A DNA stretch of 64,000 nucleotides from Veillonella nakazawae. Lineage in GTDB: Bacteria; Bacillota; Negativicutes; Veillonellales; Veillonellaceae. The notes beneath the pieces are model-generated. The model was given only the letters and a program-made list of their open reading frames with translations. It was not told where the DNA came from and searched no databases. How positions within the stretch are numbered: position 1 is the first letter of the stretch; every line of letters starts with the position of its first letter. The position numbers were made by a program, and so were the translations under genes. The stretch is taken from positions 1,750,501-1,814,500 of the forward strand of contig NZ_AP022321.1 of NCBI RefSeq assembly GCF_013393365.1. Reading direction: 5' to 3'. Shown one piece after another: positions 8,990 to 17,300 of this stretch.

Positions 8990-10129
8990 ATGGCAGACGC
9001 AAAAAACACTGTGTTATTCCCTTATGAAACATTGAAAAAATTAAGCATGGACGCTTTCCAAAAATTCGGTTTCTCCGAAAAAGAAGCTGACATCATCCAA
9101 GACGTACTTTTGACTTCCGACTTGTTCGGTATTCAAAGCCATGGTATGCAACGTATGGTTCGTTACCACAAAGGTATCACTAATGGCTTGATCAAAATCG
9201 ACGCAAAACCTGAAATCGTAAAAGAAACTCCAATTTCCGCAGTTATCGACGGTCATGACGGCATGGGCCAAATCTTGGGCCACATGGCTATGGAAATGGC
9301 TATCGAAAAAGCTAAAAAATCCGGTGTTGGTATCGTATCCGTACGTAACTCCAACCACTATGGTATCGCTGGTTACTATGCTAAAATGGCATCCGACCAA
9401 GGCTTAATCGGTTTCTCTTGTACAAACTCCGAAGCAATCATGGTTCCTGTATATGCTCGTAAAGCTATGCTTGGTTCTAACCCTATCGCTTGGACTGTAC
9501 CTGCTGATCCTGTTGACTTCTTCTTCGATTGCTCCACTACAGTAGTAACTCGTGGTAAACTTGAAATGTACAACAAAATGGGCAAAGCTACTCCAGATGG
9601 TTGGGCTGTTAACAAAGACGGCGTTCCTTCCACTGATGCAGCTGAAGTATTGGGCAACATCTCCCGTCATGAAGGCGGCGGTATCCTTCCTTTAGGTGGT
9701 GCTACAGAAGTTCTTGGCGGCCACAAAGGTTATGGTAACGGCATGATTGCTGAATTATTCTCCTCCATCTTGTCCCAAGGCGGTACTTCCAACAAATGTA
9801 TGGTTGGCGGTAAATCCAATATCTGCCACGGCTTCATGGCTATCAACCCTGAATTCTTCGGTGACCCAGCTGAAATCAAAAAACACTTCTCCCAATTCTT
9901 ACAAGAATTACGTGAAGCTCCTAAAGCTGCTGGTCAAGACCGCATTTACACTCATGGTGAAAAAGAACATGAATCCGTTGAAAAAGTTAAAGCTGAAGGC
10001 ATCCCTGTACTTAACGGTACAATGCTAGAAGTTCAAGATCTTTGCAATGAATTAGGTTTAGACTTCAAATCCTACTTCGGCGATTATGTACCAGAAGCTC
10101 CTGCTACAATGTTCAAAGGTAACTACTAA
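8990..10129 (+). CDS. Ldh-family (malate/L-lactate type 2) NAD(P)-dependent dehydrogenase
   Basis: 379 residues of the malate/L-lactate dehydrogenase (YlbC/ComC/MDH2) family, unrelated to classical LDH. Seen: GIQSHGMQRM with the conserved His, VSVRNSNHYGIAGYYA, and the glycine-rich GGHKGYGNGM. Somewhat longer than the usual 330-365 because of an insertion around residues 180-215. The coding sequence uses a very narrow codon set, unlike its neighbours, which suggests high expression. With the lactate permease downstream on the same strand, the natural reading is oxidation of lactate (or malate) as the main energy source. AGAGG precedes the ATG. Confidence 0.85.
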   Translation: MADAKNTVLFPYETLKKLSMDAFQKFGFSEKEADIIQDVLLTSDLFGIQSHGMQRMVRYHKGITNGLIKIDAKPEIVKETPISAVIDGHDGMGQILGHMAMEMAIEKAKKSGVGIVSVRNSNHYGIAGYYAKMASDQGLIGFSCTNSEAIMVPVYARKAMLGSNPIAWTVPADPVDFFFDCSTTVVTRGKLEMYNKMGKATPDGWAVNKDGVPSTDAAEVLGNISRHEGGGILPLGGATEVLGGHKGYGNGMIAELFSSILSQGGTSNKCMVGGKSNICHGFMAINPEFFGDPAEIKKHFSQFLQELREAPKAAGQDRIYTHGEKEHESVEKVKAEGIPVLNGTMLEVQDLCNELGLDFKSYFGDYVPEAPATMFKGNY

Positions 10130-10179
10130 TACCTAAGACCTTACAAAGGCCCTAACACGGACATGTAGTCAGTAAAGAA

Positions 10180-10206
10180 GGGGACATAAACACTGTTTAT
10201 GTCCCC
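10180..10206 (+). terminator. Terminator after ldh
   Basis: Perfect 12-bp stem (GGGGACATAAAC / GTTTATGTCCCC) with a 3-nt loop, followed by TCTCTTATATTCTT. It separates ldh from the permease gene. Confidence 0.8.
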
Positions 10207-10218
10207 TCTCTTATATTC

Positions 10219-10250
10219 TTAACCTCATGTGTAATGAGGTTAAAAATTTT
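10219..10250 (+). terminator. Second hairpin with T-run between ldh and lactate permease
   Basis: 10-bp stem TTAACCTCAT / ATGAGGTTAA, 5-nt loop, then AAATTTTT. It could back up the ldh terminator or act as part of the permease leader. Confidence 0.5.
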
Positions 10251-10425
10251 TAAGAGACATATCACTTTTTATGATAAGTATATCTGTTATTTTATTGTAA
10301 TCCTTTATTTTAACTGAACTTTTACAACTTAATACAATAGCGATTTACTCATCAATTAAATTGATTAAGCTACATCGTCCTGTTAAGCATATATTTTTAT
10401 TTTTCTTGAAAGGATGATTTTAGAA

Positions 10426-12063
10426 ATGAGTGCTATCACCGTTCTATTAGCGCTATCTCCAATCATTTGGTTGATCGTAGCGTTATCCATCTTGAAATTA
10501 CCAGCATGGCAAGCAACAAGTGTTGCTGCAATCGGTTCTTTCATCATCGCTATTACAGCATTCCAATCTGATCCATTTATTATGGTCACTGGTGCCCTTG
10601 AAGGTGCCGCTTTGGCAATCTGGCCAATCCTATTAGTTATTACAGCTGCTATCTTCGTTTATAACTTGGTAGTACATACGAAAGCAATGGAAACTATTAA
10701 AACAATGCTTTCTTCTGTAACATCTGATACTCGTGTACTTGCATTGTTACTTGCATGGGGCTTCGGTGCCTTCATGGAAGGTATGGCTGGCTTTGGTACT
10801 GCCGTTGCAATTCCAGCTGCTATGATGGTTGCCGTAGGTTTCGACCCACTAAAATCTATCATCGCATGTCTCGTTGCGAACTCCGTACCAACAACATTCG
10901 GCTCTATCGGTATTCCAACAACTACATTGGCATCCTTAACAAGCCTTGATCCAAGCCATTTAGGTACATTCATTTCCGTACAATTATTCTTACTTAACCT
11001 TATCGCTCCATTCTTCGTTGTTATGATCATTGGTGGCGGTGTCAAAGCGTTAAAAGGCGTATTCCTTGTTACATTGCTTTCCGGTTTAGCTTTAGCTATT
11101 CCTGAAACTATAATCAACGCAGTAATGGGTCCAGAATTATCCGTAATCTCTGCATCCATCGTTATCATGGCAGTTATCATTATCTGTGCAAAAATTATGC
11201 CTCCTAATGATCCTGCATACGCAGTTAAACAAACTGGCGAAGTTCCAAAAGTTTCTGGTGGTGAAGGCCTTGTAGCTGCAATGCCATTCATCTTAATCTT
11301 CGTATTATTGTTATTAACTTCCAAATTGTTCCCTGCAATTAATGGTCCTCTTGCGTCCATTAAAACATCTGTACCTATCTACCAAGGTCCTGGTGCAAAA
11401 CCTTACACATTCGTATGGATTGCAACTCCTGGTATCATGATCTTCATCGCTGGTATTGTTGGTGGTTTCATCCAAAAAGCAAAAGCTGGCGAAATCTTCG
11501 GTACATTGGGTTCCACAGTTAAAAACTTGAAATTCACATACCTTACAATCATCACAGTTGTTATGACAGCTAAATTGATGACTTACTCTGGTATGACTGC
11601 AGATATTGCGAAAGCAATGGTTGCTGGTACAGGTTCCTTGTACCCTCTATTCGCTCCTATCGTAGGTGCGTTGGGTGCCTTCTTGACTGGTTCCGGTACA
11701 AACTCCAACGTATTGTTTGGCCCACTTCAAATCGCTGCAGCTCAAGGTTTAGATCCTACAAACTTCGAAGACCTTGGCTTCTGGTTGGCAGCAGTTAACT
11801 CCGGTGCAGCTGGTATCGGCAAAATGTTATCCCCACAATCCATCGCGATTTCTATTGGTGCCGTAGGTCCTGCTTTGAAAGCATACCTAGAAAACCATAA
11901 AGAAATTAATTCTGAAGAAGCTCACAACTTAGAACATGAAATCGAAGCAAGCGTTATCATGAACAGCGCATTCAAATACTTCTTGATCTTCATCGTTATG
12001 CATGGTTGTATCTCCTTCTTCGGTCAACATTTCATCCATGAAATTCACCACTTCTTCTTCTAA
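10426..12063 (+). CDS. lctP: L-lactate permease (LctP family)
   Basis: 545 residues from the ATG at 10426. An earlier ATG at 10414 overlaps the ribosome site (GAAAGGATG), so the second is preferred. About 12-14 membrane segments; SPIIWLIVALSILKLPAWQA at the start and AFMEGMAGFGTAVAIPAAM and LTGSGTNSNVLFGPLQ inside are typical LctP motifs. It imports L-lactate (also D-lactate, glycolate in relatives) with a proton. Full family length. Position behind ldh supports a lactate-catabolic pair, though a terminator separates them. Ends at a strong terminator. Confidence 0.93.
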   Translation: MSAITVLLALSPIIWLIVALSILKLPAWQATSVAAIGSFIIAITAFQSDPFIMVTGALEGAALAIWPILLVITAAIFVYNLVVHTKAMETIKTMLSSVTSDTRVLALLLAWGFGAFMEGMAGFGTAVAIPAAMMVAVGFDPLKSIIACLVANSVPTTFGSIGIPTTTLASLTSLDPSHLGTFISVQLFLLNLIAPFFVVMIIGGGVKALKGVFLVTLLSGLALAIPETIINAVMGPELSVISASIVIMAVIIICAKIMPPNDPAYAVKQTGEVPKVSGGEGLVAAMPFILIFVLLLLTSKLFPAINGPLASIKTSVPIYQGPGAKPYTFVWIATPGIMIFIAGIVGGFIQKAKAGEIFGTLGSTVKNLKFTYLTIITVVMTAKLMTYSGMTADIAKAMVAGTGSLYPLFAPIVGALGAFLTGSGTNSNVLFGPLQIAAAQGLDPTNFEDLGFWLAAVNSGAAGIGKMLSPQSIAISIGAVGPALKAYLENHKEINSEEAHNLEHEIEASVIMNSAFKYFLIFIVMHGCISFFGQHFIHEIHHFFF

Positions 12064-12079
12064 GAACTGGTAACAATAC

Positions 12080-12113
12080 AAAAAAGAACAGCTCTTCACG
12101 AGCTGTTCTTTTT
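12080..12113. terminator. Bidirectional terminator between lctP and PepSY gene
   Basis: Stem GAACAGCTC / GAGCTGTTC with loop TTCAC, flanked by A6 and T6, so it can serve lctP on the plus strand and the PepSY gene on the minus strand. Confidence 0.88.
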
Positions 12114-12206
12114 TGTTGCCACATATGAGAATACTATATATAACATAGCTTAATGATACTACAGTTTAGATTTCACTAATTTGCTACATATAATTGTAAC
12201 AATCTA

Positions 12207-12491
12207 TTAATAAGCCTCTTGCTCTACTTCCCATTTAGTAAAGGTTCCAGTATCTGCATCAATTTCAAAATCATATTCATAACCGTTATAATGTATTTCA
12301 CCTTCATACTCTAAACGGCCATTCTCATAATCACGATTGAATTCAGTTACATTTGCAACTGTTGCACCCGGTACACGCGCTAAGGCACTCTGTACAGCCT
12401 CATCAGAACTAATAGCTTCTACAGAAGAAACCGTAGCAGTCCCGATTACTACAATTGCAGCTAACACAAAACCTTTTATTAAATATTTCAT
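12207..12491 (-). CDS. Small exported PepSY-domain protein
   Basis: 94 residues: an N-terminal signal peptide (FVLAAIVVIGTATVSSVEA, likely cleaved near residue 26) and a single PepSY domain containing DEAVQSALARVPG and YEFDIDADTG-like strands (EYDFEIDADTGTFTKWEVE). PepSY proteins are periplasmic or surface proteins thought to inhibit peptidases or bind partners; the specific role here is unknown. GGGAG precedes the ATG. Monocistronic. Confidence 0.8.
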   Translation of the reverse strand: MKYLIKGFVLAAIVVIGTATVSSVEAISSDEAVQSALARVPGATVANVTEFNRDYENGRLEYEGEIHYNGYEYDFEIDADTGTFTKWEVEQEAY

Positions 12492-12604
12492 ATAATTCTC
12501 CCATCGCCAATAAGTACATTGATTTTTTTAGATATAATTAATATACTAATTGTAATCTATAAATAGAGATATAGCAAACTCAATATTTCATATAGATATT
12601 TTTT

Positions 12605-12685
12605 CTTAATCATGATAAAATACATCGTATCAAATAGAAAAAATTAAATGCAGTCTGCGAAGTGCGATTCGCAGGCTTTTATTTT
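12605..12685 (+). promoter_or_regulatory. Leader of the efflux gene with promoter-proximal terminator-like hairpin
   Basis: An extended -10-like TGATAAAAT (12613-12621) is followed about 30 nt later by a 10-bp hairpin (12652-12661 with 12668-12677, one G-U pair) and the T-rich run CTTTTATTTTT, all before the efflux-pump ATG at 12711. The order promoter, terminator, gene suggests conditional read-through or a short leader RNA. Confidence 0.45.
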
Positions 12686-12710
12686 TCCCATTTTAAGATA
12701 GGAGGATTGT

Positions 12711-13898
12711 ATGACTCAAGAAAATTCTGCTAAGGTTTCCTTTATCTTGGTAGTATTCCTTGGCATGTTAACAGCTATTACACCGCTCGCAACAGATCTG
12801 TATTTACCGGCATTACCGATTATGCCTGGTGAATTAAATACAACAGCATCAAATATTCAAATGACCATTGGTATTATGACCTTTGGCGTTGCATTAGGCC
12901 AATTATTTGGTGGTCCTATTAGTGACACAATGGGGCGTAAGGTACCACTTATTATAGGCAATTTACTATGTGTTATTTCTGGCCTTATATGTGCCTATGC
13001 ACCGAGTATCGAAATACTTTTACTAGGAAGATTTCTACAAGGTTTAACCGGATCTGTAGGCGTTGTAATTGCCAAAGCCATCGCTCGAGACTTTGCATCT
13101 GGTCAAGAACTGACTAAACTTTTTGCTATGCTCATGATGGTTAACGGACTCGCACCAGTCCTTGCACCTTTAGTAGGCGGTCAACTACTACTTCTTACCA
13201 CATGGCGCGTTATCTTTATAATCTTAGCCGTATTCTCTGCTATTCTATTGCTAGGTTCTCTTCTTTTCCGTGAAAGCTTACCAAAGGAAAAACGCGTTAC
13301 TGGCGGCCTTGCTACGGCTATAAATAACTACTTTACACTGATCAAAGATAAACGTTTCCTGGGACAATCTTTAATTCAATTCTTTGCTTTCGGCGCTTTC
13401 TTTGCCTATATCTCAGGTTCATCCTTTGTATACCAAAATATTTTCCAACTTTCAGCCCAGAAATTTAGTTATCTTTTTGGTATCAATAGTTGCGGCATTA
13501 TCTTGGCCAGTGCCATTAGCGGACGAGTAAGTAATGTCGTAACATCTCGTCAAATACTTACATTCAGTCTATGGGAACTGACTATCGGCTCCTTACTATT
13601 CTTAGTAGCCATGATTTTTGAATGGTCTCTCATTCCTGTAACAACAATTCTATTCTTTACGGTGTGCACAGTTTCCTTATTCGGTTCCGCCTCCTTCTCT
13701 ATGGCTATGACTAACTATGGAAAAATGGCAGGCAGTGCCTCTGCCATACTAGGCTTTGCAAGCATGTTTGCAGCAGGTATTGTATCACCATTAGTTGGTA
13801 TAGGTGGGGATCATACGGGCATACCAATGGGGATTACAATGCTAGTATGTGCAGTGCTTTCCTTATTGTGCTTGTATGGTTTAGTAGAAAAAGAATAA
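12711..13898 (+). CDS. Bcr/CflA-type multidrug efflux MFS transporter
   Basis: 395 residues with 12 predicted membrane segments. The start LGMLTAITPLATDLYLPALP is the Bcr/CflA (DHA1) signature, and GQLFGGPISDTMGRKVPLI is the MFS A-motif after TM2. Relatives export bicyclomycin, chloramphenicol or sulfonamides; the substrate here is not known. GGAGG precedes the ATG. A terminator-like hairpin in its leader may control it. Confidence 0.88.
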   Translation: MTQENSAKVSFILVVFLGMLTAITPLATDLYLPALPIMPGELNTTASNIQMTIGIMTFGVALGQLFGGPISDTMGRKVPLIIGNLLCVISGLICAYAPSIEILLLGRFLQGLTGSVGVVIAKAIARDFASGQELTKLFAMLMMVNGLAPVLAPLVGGQLLLLTTWRVIFIILAVFSAILLLGSLLFRESLPKEKRVTGGLATAINNYFTLIKDKRFLGQSLIQFFAFGAFFAYISGSSFVYQNIFQLSAQKFSYLFGINSCGIILASAISGRVSNVVTSRQILTFSLWELTIGSLLFLVAMIFEWSLIPVTTILFFTVCTVSLFGSASFSMAMTNYGKMAGSASAILGFASMFAAGIVSPLVGIGGDHTGIPMGITMLVCAVLSLLCLYGLVEKE

Positions 13899-13920
13899 TT
13901 TATTTTATACGTTTCTGTAA

Positions 13921-14077
13921 GCCCCACAATGGGGCCCAACTACAACAGAATAATATTAGTATATAAATAAGATACCCCTTTCCTTGCTCAGTACGGCGCT
14001 ACGCTTCGTAAAATCGCTTCGGAAAGGGGTATCTTATTTATATTAACACTACCTGTAGAGGCGTCCCATTGTGGGGC
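13921..14077 (+). repeat. Long palindromic element, copy 1
   Basis: A 157-nt nested inverted repeat. Outer arms 13921-13935 and 14063-14077 (14 of 15 complementary); inner arms 13962-13983 and 14021-14042 are a perfect 22-bp stem. The closed loop is exactly 37 nt (13984-14020) and starts TTGCTCAGTACGGCG. Its loop recurs in copy 2 in reverse orientation. No coding capacity. Confidence 0.85.
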
Positions 14078-14218
14078 TATACAGCTTAAATTAAAATCTG
14101 CTAATTCTTTTTTACAAATACACTATGCACAATAAAGGAAAGCACCTGTCCAACTGATTGTAGGAAAAAGAGATGTGGCATAGCCACATCTCCTTACATC
14201 TATCCATATCTGCACTAG

Positions 14219-14382
14219 TTATATTTTCAATGGGACGTCCTCATAACAGGTCTATATAGAAAAGAACAAAGTCCTCTCTGCAGCGATTTTACGGAACGTA
14301 GTGACGTACTGAGCCAAGAGAGGGCTGTGTTTTTTCTATACTAGTAATATGTAATTGTCACGGGGCCCCATTGAAAATATAA
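14219..14382 (-). repeat. Long palindromic element, copy 2 (inverted)
   Basis: A 164-nt nested inverted repeat. Outer arms 14219-14236 and 14365-14382 (17 of 18 complementary); inner arms about 14254-14279 and 14317-14340 with small bulges. The 37-nt loop (14280-14316), read on the minus strand, matches the copy 1 loop at 31 of 37 positions, while the stems are unrelated in sequence. Confidence 0.83.
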
Positions 14383-14394
14383 CGGAGCACGCTT

Positions 14395-17300
14395 TTATTC
14401 AAACATTGTCGATAGTAATAGTTTTAGTCGATTTGCTTGGTTTACTGCACTGGAGCCTGGATCGTAGTCGATAGCAGCAATGCGCACGTCTGGGTAGGCA
14501 GCGGATAGTGTTTTAACCATGCCTTTACCTGTAACGTGGTTTGGTAAACAGCCGAATGGTTGCAAGCATACGATTTGTTTAGCCCCTTTTTCAATGAGGT
14601 CAATCATATCGCCTGTGAGGAACCAACCTTCACCGCATTGGTTACCAAGACCAATGTAGTGAGCCGCTTCTTTTGCTACTTCTGTCATACGTTGTAGAGG
14701 GTCAAAGTTTTTAGACGCTGCTACTGCTTTAGCGTATGGCAAGCGGTAGAGTTCAAGGGCTTCACGAGCCAATGTACCAAAGAAGCCAGATAGCCATGTA
14801 CCATCAAGGTGCTTAGCACGATATGTACTGTCCATTGCGCAGTACAAGAAGAAGTCTAATAAACCAGATGTAACGACTTCGCCACCTTCTTTTTCAATGA
14901 GTTCATTGATATGGTTGTTAGCACTTGGGTGGAATTTAACGTAAATTTCCCCTACGACGCCAACGCGAGGTTTTTGTACATCTTTATTGACCGGTAAGTT
15001 ATCAAAGTCATGAATGATTTCTTTGATGTACTTATTATACTGACGAAGGCTGGCAGATGTAATGTTTTCACGTAATTTTTTAATCCAGTAATCACATAAT
15101 GCATCTGTAGAGCCCGGGTTAGTTTCGTAAGGACGTGTAGCCAATACGCATTGCATGAGGGCATCACCGTAAACAACGGCTTGGATCATACGATGCAAGA
15201 AACCTTTTGTCAATTTGAAGCCTGGTTGACGTTCCATATCGCTTGCATTAAGAGATAGGATTGGCACTTGTTTCATACCAGCGTCAATCAATGCTTTACG
15301 CAAATAGCCAATGTAGTTTGTAGCACGGCAACCACCACCTGTTTGAGAGATGATAACAGCTGTTTTATTGATGTCGTATTTACCAGATAATAGTGCAGAC
15401 ATGAGCTGACCAACAACGATAATCGCTGGGTAACATGCATCATTATTGATATATTTCAAGCCCACTTCAATATCGTCACGCGTTGGTGCTGGCAACATTT
15501 CAAAGTTATAGCCTTCATTTTTGAGGACTGGATCTAAGAGGCTAAAATGCAATGGTGACATTTGTGGCACCAAGATTTTATAGGTCTTACGCATTTCCTC
15601 TGTGAACACCACGCGATTATAATCGTAGGTTGGCAATTGTTCTTCCACCACTTCTGGTGCCTCTGGGTTGTGATGACGACGCAAGCTACGTTCCATTACA
15701 GATTGCAAGGAACGCAAACGGATCGTTACAGCCCCAAGGTTTGTACCTTCGTCAATTTTGAGTAAGGTATGAATCTTATGGTTTGCTGAAAGTATATCTT
15801 TTACTTGATCCGCTACGATAGAGTCGAGGCCACAACCGAAGGAGTTGAGCTCAACAATTTGGAAGCCTTCTGTTCTACTTACGAATTCAGCAGCGCGATA
15901 TAGACGGCTATGGTAAGACCATTGGTCTACAACACGTAAATGCTTGATTTCATTCCCCAGTGGCGCAACGCCATCTTCTGTAAGAACAGCCATACCAAGA
16001 GATGTAATAAGCTCTGGAATACCGTGGTTAATACCGGAGTCCAAATGATATGGACGACCAGCTAATACGATGGTAGGAATTTGTTCTGCTACGAGGCGAG
16101 ATACTGTTTTCTTTGTCGCTTCACGGTAAGAAGCCTTACAATTTTCTTGTTCTTCCCACGCTTTTTCAACAGCGTTAGCAATATCTTTCTTCTTGAGATT
16201 CAAGAAGTCCAATGCTTTCACAAGAGCAGGAACAAGAGATTTCTTATCAGCTAATGGCAAGAATGGTGCGTGGAATGGAGTATCCCCTAGAACCTCTTGC
16301 ATGTTGTTTTTGATAAGTTCCGGATAGGAAATAACCATTGGACAATGGTAATTATTGTCACGGCTAAATTCCTTAGGGCCATGTTGAATACAAGGGTACC
16401 AAACAAAGTCTACTTGTGCATTCGCAAGATCACGAATATGACCATGTACCGCTTTTGCTGGGTAGCAAGCTGTATCGGATGGAATCGTATCAATAGCCTT
16501 GTTGTATTGTTCCTTTGTAGTGTAATCGGAAAGGATTACTTCATAGCCAAGTGTATTAAAGAATGTAAACCAGAATGGGAAATCCTCATACATGTTGAGG
16601 ACGCGAGGAATACCTACGCGCATTTTACCTTCGAACTCTGGAATATTTTTCTTCAAATAATAGTCGAAGTAACGACGTAATTTAACGTCTACTAAGTTAG
16701 GAACTGCTTTGCGTTCTTCTTGAATCATACCGCCCGCACCGCGGTCACAACGGTTACCCGTTACGTAAGTACGACCATCAGAGAAAGCATTGATGGTAAG
16801 CATACAGTTATTGGAGCAAAGTCCGCAATTACGCATTGTCGTAGATACTTGTAAGGAGTTAAGACCATCACTATCGAGCAAAGTGCTTTTTTCCTTTTGT
16901 AACTCTTCTGCCGTTTCAGCTGCAAGAAGGGCCATACCATAAGCACCCATCAAGCCAGATACGTCAGGACGAATTACTTCTACGCCCATCAATTTCTCGA
17001 AGGCACGCAATACGGATTCATTGTAGAATGTACCGCCTTGTACAACGATATGATCACCCAATTCTTTAGGATCTTTTACCTTAAGAACCTTATAAAGGGC
17101 ATTTTTAATAACAGAGTAAGCAAGACCTGCCGCAATATCTTGTACCGTAGCACCTTCTTTTTGAGCCTGCTTAACCTTAGAGTTCATAAATACAGTACAA
17201 CGAGAACCCAAGTCGATTGGCAAGGATGCCAATAAACCTTCCTTCGCGAATTGATCGATTGGAATGCGTAGACCGGATGCGAATGTATCGATGAAGGAGC

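Larger units (their letters stand above)
13899..14394. other. 496-nt repeat-bearing intergenic region
   Basis: Lies between the 3' ends of the converging efflux and activase genes. It holds two palindromic elements (13921-14077 and 14219-14382) and, between them, a perfect 10-bp hairpin at 14170-14192 (GAGATGTGGC / GCCACATCTC, loop ATA) that could end either transcript. No gene is seen. Confidence 0.8.

Noticed and set aside
10659..11360. Long minus-strand frame opposite the lactate permease gene
   Set aside because: Shadow of the strongly biased codons in the permease gene; no start signals.
14170..14192. Short hairpin as a separate small RNA gene
   Set aside because: Perfect 10-bp stem but no promoter or conserved loop; more likely a terminator remnant between converging genes.
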